A DNA stretch of 64,000 nt from Planctomycetota bacterium (GTDB lineage Bacteria; Planctomycetota; B15-G4): contig JAJDEP010000003.1 in the NCBI GenBank assembly GCA_029259715.1, positions 613,370-677,369 of the forward strand. The letters are read 5' to 3'. How positions within the stretch are numbered: the first letter of the stretch is position 1; every line of letters starts with the position of its first letter. The notes beneath the pieces are model-generated. The model was not told the origin of the DNA. It did not search any database and was given only the letters and a program-made list of their open reading frames with translations. A program made the position numbers and the translations under genes. Shown piece after piece: positions 36,852-47,831 of the stretch.

Positions 36852-38579
36852 ATGAAATTCCTTGCTGGTCGAATGCTGTCCGTCGCCGGACTGCTGCTGG
36901 TTCTCAATTCCTCTCCCCTCACGGCTCAGGACGCGCCGGGCCTGATGCACCTCCAGGCGCGCGTGACCGACAACCTCGGCACGCCGGTCGTGGGCGCCAT
37001 CGATGTCACCGTGCGCATCTACAGCTCGGCGGTGGCCGCCACGCCCCTGTGGTTCGAGACCCATCTGGTCACGGCTGTGGATGGCGTCGTCAACGTCGTG
37101 CTCGGCAGCAACACACCGCTGCCCGCCGACATGTTCGACACGACCGAGCGCTGGATGGCCCTCAAGGTCGGCACCGACCTCGAGATGCTCCCGCGCCAAC
37201 AGATCACTTCGTCCCCCTACGCACGGCGGGCCCAGACGGCCAAGAACGCCGACGACGTCGACGGCAGTGACATCAACCCGAACACGGTCACCGTCAACGG
37301 CCAGGGCGTGATCAATTCCCTCGGCGAATGGGTCGGCGATCCCACCGGCCTCCAGGGCCCCATCGGTCCGACGGGTGCAGCCGGTGCTGATGGTTCCGAC
37401 GGCGCCACGGGGCCGCAGGGTCCCATCGGCCTCACGGGTGCGCAGGGTCCTGCCGGCTCGACGGGTGCCACCGGCCCGCAAGGCCCCATCGGTCTCACCG
37501 GCCCCGAGGGACCCGAGGGTCCGCCGGCCGACACCAGCAACCTCCTCGAACTCTCCGGCGGCACCATGACCGGTGCCATCGTCAACACCGGTGACCCGGC
37601 CATCACCATGGGTAAGGGCAACTTCGGCTCGGGCAACACGAATCCCGGTGCGCAGGCCTTCGTGGCCGGCTCGGACAACGACGCGGTCGGCGCCCAGGCG
37701 ACGGTCAGTGGCGGCACCAGCAACGAGACCGGCGCCGACTTCGCCACGGTCGGTGGAGGCTTCAACAACAACGCGGCCGCTAGCGGTGGCACGGTGGCCG
37801 GCGGTTCGAACAACGTGATCCTCTCGAACGCCGGGACCATCGGTGGTGGTCTGTTCAACACGGCCGGCGGCTCGGGCTTCGGCGCCATCGGCGGCGGCTT
37901 CTCGAACACAGTCAATGGCCTCAACGCCACCATCCCCGGCGGCGCCAGCAACTTCGTCTCCGGCGACTACGCCTTCGCGGCCGGCCAGCGCAGCCGCGCG
38001 GTCCACGACGGCGCCTTCGTCTGGAACGACTCCGTCGACGCCGGCATGGTCGGCGGTCAGCTGCTCGAGTCGACCGGTCCCGATCAGTTCCTCGCACGCG
38101 CGGCGGGCGGGTTCTGGTTCGGCGACACGGGCTCGGTGAGCATCGGTGCCGGCGACCTGATCTCCACGTCGACGGGCGCCTCGCTCACGACGGGCGGCAC
38201 CTGGGCCAACGCCTCCGACGTGAACCTCAAGGAGAACATGGACGTCGTCGACCCGATCGACGTGCTCTCGCGCCTCGTGGGCCTGCAACTGTGGACCTAC
38301 AACTACAAGCGCGAGCCGGACCAGATCCGCCACCTGGGCCCGACGGCCCAGGACTTCGCCGAGAGCTTCGGACTGGGCGGCTCCGACCGGTCGATCACGA
38401 CCATCGACGCCGACGGTGTGGCCCTCGCCGCGATCCAGGGCTTGCACGCCCTGGTCGTCCAGCGCGACGCGCGCATCGGCGAACTCGATGTCCGCCTCAC
38501 GGAGCAGGACCAGAAGATCGCGCGGCTCGAGGCGCTCCTGATCCAGTTGCAGGCCGATGTGGCCGGGACGGATCGATGA
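36852..38579 (+). CDS. Secreted fibre-like protein: collagen-like stalk, head-like repeats and endosialidase-type intramolecular chaperone (S74)
   Basis: A 575-residue modular surface protein. The ATG at 36852 gives a signal peptide (MKFLAGRMLSVAGLLL, cleavage near SPLTAQ). Domains in order: a beta-rich N-domain (residues ~30-150) common in bacterial tail-fibre-domain proteins; a collagen-like Gly-X-Y stretch (~166-226, many GPxGxTG triplets); YadA-head-like repeats with GGG-N and GG-SN turns (~250-400); and a C-terminal S74 chaperone (~450-540) with the SDxNLKEN start expected to hold the Ser-Lys self-cleavage dyad. A terminal coiled coil (VRLTEQDQKIARLEALL) follows. S74 domains trimerise fibres and then cut themselves off. 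The stop overlaps the next ATG (ATGA). Confidence 0.85.
   Translation: MKFLAGRMLSVAGLLLVLNSSPLTAQDAPGLMHLQARVTDNLGTPVVGAIDVTVRIYSSAVAATPLWFETHLVTAVDGVVNVVLGSNTPLPADMFDTTERWMALKVGTDLEMLPRQQITSSPYARRAQTAKNADDVDGSDINPNTVTVNGQGVINSLGEWVGDPTGLQGPIGPTGAAGADGSDGATGPQGPIGLTGAQGPAGSTGATGPQGPIGLTGPEGPEGPPADTSNLLELSGGTMTGAIVNTGDPAITMGKGNFGSGNTNPGAQAFVAGSDNDAVGAQATVSGGTSNETGADFATVGGGFNNNAAASGGTVAGGSNNVILSNAGTIGGGLFNTAGGSGFGAIGGGFSNTVNGLNATIPGGASNFVSGDYAFAAGQRSRAVHDGAFVWNDSVDAGMVGGQLLESTGPDQFLARAAGGFWFGDTGSVSIGAGDLISTSTGASLTTGGTWANASDVNLKENMDVVDPIDVLSRLVGLQLWTYNYKREPDQIRHLGPTAQDFAESFGLGGSDRSITTIDADGVALAAIQGLHALVVQRDARIGELDVRLTEQDQKIARLEALLIQLQADVAGTDR
37347..37530 (+). repeat. Collagen-like Gly-X-Y coding repeat
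   Basis: About 60 codons in 9-bp steps code for Gly-X-Y triplets such as GPI-GPT-GAA, GPQ-GPI-GLT and GPE-GPE-GPP. The segment GPQGPIGLTG appears twice with a spacing of 45 bp. Such arrays can change length by slippage and form a triple-helical stalk in a trimeric fibre. Confidence 0.75.
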
Positions 38580-39412
38580 CGTTGAACGCACGCTTCCTGC
38601 TGCCCGCCGTCCTGGCCCTCGCCGCGTCTCCGCTGGCCGCGCAGGTCGCCAGCAGTTCGTCCTTCGCCCTCGAGGGATTCTCCCTGGGGACCGCCGGCGG
38701 CGGCATGAGCGGCTTCAGCCACTCGGCCCTCGTCAACGTCATGCCCATGACCTACCCCGAGGTGACCTCGACCAACTTCGAGGCCCGCGTCGGATTCTTC
38801 GGCGGCGCGGACATCACGCTGGGCAACAGCACCGTGATCTGGGGCGTGACACCGACGCGCGCCCACCGCTCCGGCGGCACGCCGTTCAACGTCCACGGCA
38901 TGAACCTCGACGCCCAGGGCCCGGCGCTGCCCGTCCTGACCATGGGCAGCACGGTCGCGACCGGCGTCGGCGTCGCGTCGAACACCTGGGTCACCGGCGT
39001 GACGCCCGCCGGCAGCTCCGGCCCCAAGGACGTGGGCTACTCCCAGGGATCCAACACGGACTCGTTGCAGGCCGGCTTCATCAACACGCCGGCGACCATC
39101 GCGTCCATCGAGGTCATGCGGGGCGCTCCGTGGCGACTGGAGAACTACGGCGCCGTGGGAGACTCGTTCGTGATGCTCGCCTCGACGACCACGACGATGG
39201 CCCCCACCGAATTCGGCCTGCTGCTCATCGGCCCCGACATCCTGTTCGTGATCCTGTCGGCCCCCTACTTCCCGCCTGAGGGCTTCCTGAGCCTCGAATT
39301 CATCATGCCGAACAACCCCAACCTGGCCGGGCTGAACGTCTTCATCCAGAACATCAACGTGTCGGGCGGCGGAAACACCCTCACCAACCGGACCACGACG
39401 CTGATCCACTGA
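38576..39412 (+). CDS. Exported protein with IPT/TIG-like domain, coupled to the S74 fibre gene
   Basis: A 278-residue secreted protein with a signal peptide (residues 1-21, SPLAAQ). The middle region WGVTPTRAHRSGGTPFNVHGMNL (taken as pieces: VTPTRAHRSGGT, then FNVHGMN) matches the start of an IPT/TIG immunoglobulin-like domain. The C-terminal ~100 residues contain PTEFGLLLIGPDIL and FLSLEFIMPNNPNLAGLN, a beta-sandwich-like region that recalls the C-terminal domain of other secreted proteins in this window. ATG at 38576 overlaps the previous TGA by four bases, so it is co-translated with the fibre protein and probably acts with it at the cell surface (inference). Precise function unknown. Confidence 0.75.
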   Translation: MTLNARFLLPAVLALAASPLAAQVASSSSFALEGFSLGTAGGGMSGFSHSALVNVMPMTYPEVTSTNFEARVGFFGGADITLGNSTVIWGVTPTRAHRSGGTPFNVHGMNLDAQGPALPVLTMGSTVATGVGVASNTWVTGVTPAGSSGPKDVGYSQGSNTDSLQAGFINTPATIASIEVMRGAPWRLENYGAVGDSFVMLASTTTTMAPTEFGLLLIGPDILFVILSAPYFPPEGFLSLEFIMPNNPNLAGLNVFIQNINVSGGGNTLTNRTTTLIH

Positions 39413-39530
39413 TCGCTGCGCTCCCTTGCGTGGACAGAATCGGGACGGCCAGCGGACAATTTTGGCCGAGCCACTTTCCACTTCAGGAAATCCGGATAAA
39501 CTCCCGGCAGGCCATATGTGAGGTGAAAGC

Positions 39531-41123
39531 ATGATCAGGAACCCACAGACGGCCGTCGGCATGGGAATGGGCTCCTTCCTCTGTGCCGCCGGTCTCTCAA
39601 TCATGTGCGCTGCGGCGTCTGCGCAGCGCTTGGACGAGACCGTCGGGGTCTTCCCGGACGTGGGCTTCGCGACCCCCACCACGTCGGTGGGCGAGGACGC
39701 GGGAGCCATCACCGTCACGGTGCAGCTCGCCAACGCGACGACGGGCAATGTGCGTGTGCCCTTCACCGTCGAGGGCTCGGCGACCGCCCCCGACGATTAC
39801 GTCATCTCGTCGAGCCCGCTGATCATTCCGGCCGGGCAGACCTCCGCCGACATCCAGATCAGCGTGGTGGACGACAACCTCTTCGAGAGCGACCAGGCCA
39901 TCCTGATCCAGCTGAAGCGGCCCATCGGCGGGCAGCTCATCCGCCGCCGTGCCACCCACGAAGTCGCGATCCGCGAGACGGAACTCGGCGATCCCATCGA
40001 GGGTCTGTCCATGGCCCAGCTCGACGCCTTCGAGCGCGGGCGGATCGTGTTCGATCGACGCTTCTCGCCCAGCGAGGGACTCGGCCCCTTCTACAACGCC
40101 ACGTCCTGCTCGTCGTGCCACAGCAAGCCCGTCTCGGGCGGCGCCGCTGCGCTCTATCGCAACTTCTACCTGTCCGTCTACTACAGCGGCTCGCCGTTCA
40201 ATCAGAGTTCGGCCATCCCGCCCTTCCTGAGCCAGGTCGTACCCGCCTTCGGTACGGGCCTCGACCATCCGACCGCTCAGTTCTCCCTGGAAGGGGGACG
40301 CCCGCCGATCCCCGACACCGTCTTCGGCCTGCCGGTGCTCTCGGCGCAGCGCAACTCCATTCCGACGTTCGGCACGGGGCTGTTCGAGTTCATCAGCGAC
40401 GCCACCATCCTGGCCAGCAACGATCCGTCCGACAGCGACTTCGACGGCATCAGCGGGCGGGCGAACACGCAACTCAACGGCGCCGCCGTCGGACGCTTCG
40501 GGACCAAGGCGCAGGTGAACAACATCGAGCTGTTCACCCGCGGTCCGTTGCAGAACCAGATGGGCATCACCACCGACCCGGTGGACGGCCTGGCCGGCAT
40601 CGTCAGCCTGCCCCACGCCGCCGTGCAAGTGGGGGCAGATCCCAACGACCCCACGGTCGATGACGACGGAGTGCCCGACCCCGAGCTGAGCGTCGCGGAT
40701 CTGGCCGACTTGATCACCTTCGCCAAGTTCCTGGCTCCGCCCCTGCGTCAGCCCTTCACGAATCAGGCGCGTCGGGGCGAGCAGGTGTTCGACACCATCG
40801 GTTGCACCAGCTGCCACATCCCCTCGCTGCCGAGCAGCCTCGGGCCGGTCAACGCCTACACCGACCTCGTCATGCACGACCTGGGCGTCGACCTGAGGGA
40901 TCAGATCATCCTCGGCGACAGCCAGTTCAGCCTGAACGAGTTCCGCACGCAGCCCCTCTGGGGCATCGCCCACGTCGCCCCCTATATGCATGACGGCCGC
41001 GCGTCGACCCTCACCGAGGCCATCGAACTGCATGCCGGCGAAGGCTTGGCCAGCCGCAACGCTTTCGTCGCCCTGCCCGTCACCGACAAGGCTGCTTTGA
41101 TCGCCTTCCTGGAGTCCCTGTGA
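39531..41123 (+). CDS. Di-heme DUF1111 (di-heme oxidoreductase) protein with N-terminal Calx-beta domain
   Basis: A 530-residue exported c-type cytochrome. Signal peptide (to ~residue 32, SAQR), then a Calx-beta domain (residues ~45-150: AGAITVTVQL, TAPDDYV, VVDDNLFESDQ), then a DUF1111/DHOR di-heme region with CSSCH (~residue 197) and CTSCH (~residue 425) heme motifs and the closing PLWGIAHVAPYMHDGRA block that is diagnostic for the family. DUF1111 proteins resemble di-heme peroxidases; many are linked to periplasmic or outer-membrane electron transfer. The Calx-beta fusion suggests calcium-dependent surface localisation or adhesion. A GAGGTG site precedes the ATG. The stop overlaps the next start. 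Confidence 0.85.
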   Translation: MIRNPQTAVGMGMGSFLCAAGLSIMCAAASAQRLDETVGVFPDVGFATPTTSVGEDAGAITVTVQLANATTGNVRVPFTVEGSATAPDDYVISSSPLIIPAGQTSADIQISVVDDNLFESDQAILIQLKRPIGGQLIRRRATHEVAIRETELGDPIEGLSMAQLDAFERGRIVFDRRFSPSEGLGPFYNATSCSSCHSKPVSGGAAALYRNFYLSVYYSGSPFNQSSAIPPFLSQVVPAFGTGLDHPTAQFSLEGGRPPIPDTVFGLPVLSAQRNSIPTFGTGLFEFISDATILASNDPSDSDFDGISGRANTQLNGAAVGRFGTKAQVNNIELFTRGPLQNQMGITTDPVDGLAGIVSLPHAAVQVGADPNDPTVDDDGVPDPELSVADLADLITFAKFLAPPLRQPFTNQARRGEQVFDTIGCTSCHIPSLPSSLGPVNAYTDLVMHDLGVDLRDQIILGDSQFSLNEFRTQPLWGIAHVAPYMHDGRASTLTEAIELHAGEGLASRNAFVALPVTDKAALIAFLESL

Positions 41124-42310
41124 TGCAACTCGCAACGAGAATGCCGACGCACAGGCGCGTCGCAGTGCCCGTCCTCGTGGCGGGAATGCTCGTCGCCGCC
41201 CTGTCCGTCGCGAGCTCATCCGAAGCCGCACCCGGTGGCGACACCGTGCCGCCGGTGGGCACGATGGGCGGCCCGACCAGGCTGCTGACGCCCGCCGAGG
41301 AGGCCCAATGGCTCCGCGGGCGCGAGCTGTTCGACCGTGACTTCACCGAAGCCGAGGGACTCGGCACCCCCGAGATGAACGCCGACAGCTGCCGGGCCTG
41401 CCATCAGGACCCGATCATGGGCGGTGCCGGCGGCCTCGAACTGAACGTCTCGCGCTTCGCCTTCGACAACAACGGCGCCGGCCCGTTCCAGGACCTCCCG
41501 GGCGGACAGGGGCTCAGCAAGTTGCGCCCCCCGAGCCATGACACGCGCGAGAACTATCCCGTGCAGGCTGACGTGTTCGAGCAGCGCCAGACGCCCTCGG
41601 CTCTCGGCGACGGACTCATCGACTTGATCGCCGACTCGCTCATCCTGGCCGGCGAAGATCCGACCGACGCCAACGGCGACGGCATCTTCGGCGTCGCCCG
41701 CATCCTCACGGTCGACGGCAACGTCGAGGTGGGCAAGTTCGGCTGGAAGGCCCAGATCCCTCAGCTCGCCGACTTCGTGAGCGATGCCATGGGCGGCGAG
41801 TGCGGCATCACCACGCCGGACAACAACCGCGGCTTCGCCCTGCTGAGCGATGCTGACGCGGTGGCCGATCCAGAGCTGAGCCAGAGCGAGTTCGACGACA
41901 TCGCCTTCTTCCTCGGCCAGATCGGCCCGCCCGTGCGCGGCGGCTCGGTGGCGCCGGAAGTGGCGGCCGGCGAGGTGCTCTTTGCGACCTATCGCTGCGA
42001 CCGCTGCCACACGCCCACGATGATGGCCGCCGGTCGACCGGTGAACCTGTACTCCGACCTGCTGCTGCACGACGTCATGCCCGCCGCCTACCGCGGCATG
42101 TCCGAGGACGGCGCGCCCTCGGGCATGTTCCGCACGCCGCCGCTGTGGGGCATCAAGGACACCGCGCCGTACATGCACGACGGCCGGGCCGAGACCCTCA
42201 CCGACGCGATCCTCGCCCACGAGTCCGAAGGGACTTTCTCGGCCGTGTCCTTCGCCACCGCCACTGCGGGTGATCAGGCGGACCTGCTCGCCTTCCTGAA
42301 CGACCTCTGA
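41123..42310 (+). CDS. Di-heme DUF1111 (di-heme oxidoreductase) protein
   Basis: A 395-residue exported paralogue of the preceding gene without the Calx-beta domain. A signal segment (VAVPVLVAGMLVAALSVASS, residues ~13-32) is followed by CRACH (~residue 93) and CDRCH (~residue 293) heme motifs and the DUF1111 end block PLWGIKDTAPYMHDGRAETLTDAI. The ATG at 41123 overlaps the preceding TGA (TGATG); a GTG three bases upstream is an alternative. The tight coupling suggests the two di-heme proteins form a complex or act in sequence, probably in periplasmic electron transfer or peroxide reduction (inference). Confidence 0.85.
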   Translation: MQLATRMPTHRRVAVPVLVAGMLVAALSVASSSEAAPGGDTVPPVGTMGGPTRLLTPAEEAQWLRGRELFDRDFTEAEGLGTPEMNADSCRACHQDPIMGGAGGLELNVSRFAFDNNGAGPFQDLPGGQGLSKLRPPSHDTRENYPVQADVFEQRQTPSALGDGLIDLIADSLILAGEDPTDANGDGIFGVARILTVDGNVEVGKFGWKAQIPQLADFVSDAMGGECGITTPDNNRGFALLSDADAVADPELSQSEFDDIAFFLGQIGPPVRGGSVAPEVAAGEVLFATYRCDRCHTPTMMAAGRPVNLYSDLLLHDVMPAAYRGMSEDGAPSGMFRTPPLWGIKDTAPYMHDGRAETLTDAILAHESEGTFSAVSFATATAGDQADLLAFLNDL

Positions 42311-42351
42311 TCCGACCGACGGGTCGGTGTCATCGCGGGACCACGGGAGCC

Positions 42352-43473
42352 GTGGCGGCGACCGTGGGTCTGCTGGCGGCCGCCCTCGGAGGGCTGACGG
42401 CGTGCGCCACCGCCGAGGCGGGCGCCACTGCCGAAGCGGGCGCCACTGCCGAAGCGGTCGACGCGCCCAGCGGGGCCCTTGAGTCTCAGTCATTCTCGGA
42501 AGCGCCGGCCCGCTTCACGGTGCGCGGTCGTTGGGACGCCTCGCCGGCACTGACCTGGCGCGCCGAGCACGGCGGGCCGGTGGCACACGAGCGCTTCGTG
42601 CAAGCCCTCGAACTCGCCCATGCAGCCTGGAGTGCGGCCGGACCGGTCACGTTCCGGCCGGCCCCGGCCGACGAGGCGGCCGACCTGACCTACGCCTGGC
42701 GGCAGGGCGCACACGAGGCCTGCCCCCCCTTCGGTGCGACCACGGCTGTGGCCCACAGCGGGCCCGTCGCGTCCGGCACCTTCGTGCACTTCGACGCCGG
42801 ACGGCCCTGGGACGACCGCGCCCTCGCCCGCACCGCGCTGCACGAGGTCGGCCACCTGCTCGGCCTCGGCCCGAGCGCCGACCCCGCCGCCGTGATGCAT
42901 CCCGATACCCACGCCGACGCGCTCGCGCCCTCCGACCGGGCCGGCCTCGCCTCGCTCTACGGCCCGCCGGCGGCGACGGGCGGTCGGCCCGGAGACCTCG
43001 TGATCCGGTCACGCGACGGGCCGCTCGCTGTGTTGGTGGGAGTGGCGCCCCCGGCCCGCTCGGACTTCACGCTGTTCGACACCGACGGCGACGGCGACGA
43101 CGAGGTGCTCGTGTGGAGCACCGACCCCGGGAGCCTGGGCGCGCTGATGGTGTTCCACTTCGACCGCCGGGGGCGCCTCGCCCTCACCCGGGGGCCGCTG
43201 CCGGGCATGGTGCCGGTGGGCACGACGCCGGTCTTCGGGGTCGCGGCGGACGGCCGGCGCTGGATGGCCACCGTCGAGCCGGGCCTGCCGCAACGCCTGC
43301 GCTTGTTCGACGACGAGGGCTGGTTCCGCAAGCCCGACCCGCTCGCGTTCATGGGCCTGCCCGATCCGGCGCCGCCCGCCGCCCTCGCGCGTCAGGGCGA
43401 CGTCGACGGCGATGGCCGGCCCGAGTCCCTGGCCCGGGGCGCGGCGTCCTCCACCGAGCCGGACGCCGACTGA
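42352..43473 (+). CDS. Matrixin-like metalloprotease-fold lipoprotein (third zinc ligand altered)
   Basis: A 373-residue exported protein. GTG at 42352 starts a short hydrophobic segment ending LTAC, a plausible lipobox, followed by three copies of the hexapeptide ATAEAG as linker. Residues ~55-205 resemble a matrixin (M10/M57-like) domain: HEVGHLLGLG (His164 onward) and a later VMHP Met-turn. Metzincins need HExxHxxGxxH, and here the last His position is Pro (HEVGHLLGLGPS), so zinc binding may be weakened or completed by another residue. The C-terminal ~160 residues hold DTDGDGDDE and DVDGDGRPE, calcium-binding VCBS-like loops. The 3' end overlaps the convergent metallopeptidase-like gene by 82 bp. 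Confidence 0.75.
   Translation: MAATVGLLAAALGGLTACATAEAGATAEAGATAEAVDAPSGALESQSFSEAPARFTVRGRWDASPALTWRAEHGGPVAHERFVQALELAHAAWSAAGPVTFRPAPADEAADLTYAWRQGAHEACPPFGATTAVAHSGPVASGTFVHFDAGRPWDDRALARTALHEVGHLLGLGPSADPAAVMHPDTHADALAPSDRAGLASLYGPPAATGGRPGDLVIRSRDGPLAVLVGVAPPARSDFTLFDTDGDGDDEVLVWSTDPGSLGALMVFHFDRRGRLALTRGPLPGMVPVGTTPVFGVAADGRRWMATVEPGLPQRLRLFDDEGWFRKPDPLAFMGLPDPAPPAALARQGDVDGDGRPESLARGAASSTEPDAD
42406..42459 (+). repeat. Three tandem 18-bp units in a lipoprotein linker
   Basis: Units of the form GCCACTGCCGAAGCGGGC start at 42406, 42424 and 42442; the first and third have minor changes. They encode ATAEAG repeats directly after the lipobox Cys. In-frame slippage could change linker length without breaking the gene. 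Confidence 0.8.
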
Positions 43474-44216
43474 CCGACCACGTGCCCGCCGAGGGCGCCC
43501 AGGATGCCGGCGACGTAGGTGCCGTACGCCGGGTACAGGATTTCGTACGCCGCGCGCTGTCCGTCGGCGTCATCCAGCGCAGCGAGATACCCCAAGGCAT
43601 CGCCGGTCGCCTGCGCCTCGTGCCACAGCGGCACGAAGGGGATCAGGTACAGCGCCGCGTAGTTGCCCTTGTCCTCACGGCGCGCGAAGTCCTTGGCGTG
43701 GCCGGCTTCGTGCAGCGCGATGGAGGGGTCGTCGGAGTACAGGTAGACGGTGTTGGTGTAGGGGTTGTAGGCATCGCCGCCGAAGAAGCGCCCCGGGACG
43801 ACGGTGTAGAAGAGCACGGTGAGCGTCCCGAGCGTGTAACGCCAGCCGGCCGCGACCGTCTTGTTCTGCGTCAGACGCCGCCATTGGTTGCCCGGGTCAT
43901 ACCGGTTCACGAGCACCTGCACATCGGACATCTCGTTCCGCGCGAGGTAACCCTCGAGACTGCGGATCGTCTCCTCCGAGATCTCGTGACTGTCGACATC
44001 CCGATCCCAGAGGATCAGCTTCCCGAACAGGCTCCCCGGCCAGATCCAATCGGAGGCGTCGAGCAGGCCGTGCGGCTCGCCCACCAGCACCTGCGTCTCC
44101 ATGGGCGGCGCGAGCGGCCCATCGATGTCGGCGCGCCCGGTGCCGGCGACGTAAGGGCTGCTCGCGCAGCCGAGGCTGGTGACAGCCGCCAGCAGGATCA
44201 CGATCACGGTCTTCAT
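43392..44216 (-). CDS. HEXXH-containing lipoprotein (putative zinc metallopeptidase)
   Basis: A 274-residue lipoprotein: MKTVIVILLAAVTSLGC places the lipobox Cys at 17. The central hydrophobic stretch YTLGTLTVLFYTVVPGRF may touch the membrane. A zinc-peptidase signature SIALHEAGHAKDFA lies near residue 168, and WHEAQATGDAL ~25 residues later offers a Glu third ligand, the gluzincin pattern. Typical of small planctomycete lipoproteins annotated only as hypothetical. The last ~25 residues (SGSVEDAAPRARD onward) are low complexity and overlap the convergent matrixin-like gene by 82 bp. Two membrane-anchored protease-like proteins facing each other suggest a shared envelope role (inference). Confidence 0.7.
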   Translation of the reverse strand: MKTVIVILLAAVTSLGCASSPYVAGTGRADIDGPLAPPMETQVLVGEPHGLLDASDWIWPGSLFGKLILWDRDVDSHEISEETIRSLEGYLARNEMSDVQVLVNRYDPGNQWRRLTQNKTVAAGWRYTLGTLTVLFYTVVPGRFFGGDAYNPYTNTVYLYSDDPSIALHEAGHAKDFARREDKGNYAALYLIPFVPLWHEAQATGDALGYLAALDDADGQRAAYEILYPAYGTYVAGILGALGGHVVGQSASGSVEDAAPRARDSGRPSPSTSP

Positions 44217-44351
44217 GCTGAGGTTCTCGGGGGATCGCCGTAGCAGACACCGATCGCGGCGCCGGGCGGCCTCACGATTCCGTCAGTGACCGCGATTTCG
44301 TCAGTGATCCCATCCGCTCGTGGGACGCGGCGTCCACGAACCGCCCGAAAC

Positions 44352-45494
44352 TCAACGGCTGCCGCTGCGACTCCCCGAAGGCCGCGCCGGGGCGGGCCCG
44401 CCGCGCGGCTCGTAGGGCGCCGGCCCGTGGATGAACGCGGGGTGGTCGAGGGCCTGGCGGTAGCGCGGCAACAGCGCCGAGCGGTCGATGCGCATGTCGC
44501 CCCAGTGGGACAGGCCCTGGTGCTTGGTGGCGAAGTCGCGGTTGCTGTAGGTGAAGCCCTTGATGTTGTCGTCGCCGACGAGCAGCGCGAAGAAGGGCGC
44601 GAACCAACCGCTCCAGGTGGCCGCGGCGTTCATGTCCATCTGTGTCGGTCCGCACTCGGGGATGAACACCGGCTTGCCCCGGCGGCGGGCCTCCGCCAGG
44701 AAGGCGTCGACGTCGCGCCGCAGGGCCGGCACGCGCAGGTCGTCGCTGAACAGGTCGATGGACCACCAGTCGACCAGGTCGTCGCCCGGGTAGAAGTCCT
44801 GCCAGGGACGGAGCGGCGTGAGGGTCAGCTTGCAGTTCCACATGAAGATCACCTGCGGCGCCCGCTGGCTCACGATGCGGTGGATGCGGCGATAGGCCTC
44901 GAGGTACGAGCGCGGCGTGTAGCCGCTCCAGTCGCCGTTGACCTCGGCGCCCACCCGCAGGAAGCACGGGCGCTCGAGGCGGGCGAGCATGTCCGCCAGG
45001 GGAAACAGGCGCCGATCGTACTCGCCGTTGGCCACGCCCGGGTCGAGGCCTTCGTTCTGGCCGTCGACGCTGCGCACGAACTCGACGGTCAGCATGGGCA
45101 GCTCGTCGGCGAAGCGGTCGAAGTCGGCCTCGATGAGCGCCAGGCGCTCGGGGTAGCCGTGGCGTCCGGCGTGCAGGTTGATGCCGTGGCGGATGACCAC
45201 CGGGGCCCGGTCGGGCAGGGCCGCGCGATAGGCCTCGTGCTCACCCTCGGTCCACAGCGGGCCCGAGCCGTGCAGCACGCCCGGGAACCGACCGGTCTTG
45301 AGCTCGGGCCACCCCGGCACCGGCAAGCGTTCACCGCTCGCGATCGGGCCGCCGCCGCCGGACACCGGTCCGCCGCCGGTCGAGGCTCCTCCACCGGATG
45401 GCCGGCCACTCACCGTCCCGCCGCCCGAGGGCCCCCAGCAAGAGAGCGCACACGTCGCCGTCAGCACGAACACCGCGACGCCGCGCCGACGCAT
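44352..45494 (-). CDS. GH26-like glycoside hydrolase lipoprotein
   Basis: A 380-residue exported protein. ATG at 45494 is chosen because it yields a proper lipoprotein signal (MRRRGVAVFVLTATCALSC, Cys19). A Gly/Ser-rich flexible linker (residues ~21-53) leads to a (beta/alpha)8-type domain. RVGAEVNGDW (Glu184) matches the acid/base region of clan A family 26 hydrolases (consensus like R-x-x-H-E-x-N-G-x-W), and IPECGP (Glu280) fits the nucleophile strand. GH26 members cut beta-mannans or related glucans. The His before Glu184 is replaced by Ala here, so the family fit is partial. It probably acts at the cell surface on polysaccharide. Confidence 0.7.
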   Translation of the reverse strand: MRRRGVAVFVLTATCALSCWGPSGGGTVSGRPSGGGASTGGGPVSGGGGPIASGERLPVPGWPELKTGRFPGVLHGSGPLWTEGEHEAYRAALPDRAPVVIRHGINLHAGRHGYPERLALIEADFDRFADELPMLTVEFVRSVDGQNEGLDPGVANGEYDRRLFPLADMLARLERPCFLRVGAEVNGDWSGYTPRSYLEAYRRIHRIVSQRAPQVIFMWNCKLTLTPLRPWQDFYPGDDLVDWWSIDLFSDDLRVPALRRDVDAFLAEARRRGKPVFIPECGPTQMDMNAAATWSGWFAPFFALLVGDDNIKGFTYSNRDFATKHQGLSHWGDMRIDRSALLPRYRQALDHPAFIHGPAPYEPRGGPAPARPSGSRSGSR

Positions 45495-45665
45495 GCGGGG
45501 CCTACGGACGGTCAGGGCAGACGGGAGGTCAGGTGAGGACAAGGCGAGTCTCCGTGGCGGGCGCAGGCCAAACCCCGGGGGAAGGGTCGGGTTGCGTCAC
45601 GTGCGGTTGAACCGCGCCCGGGACCGCGTATCGTCCCACATCCCTCCCACCCCGTTGAGTCCACC

Positions 45666-47831
<2,166 letters not shown>

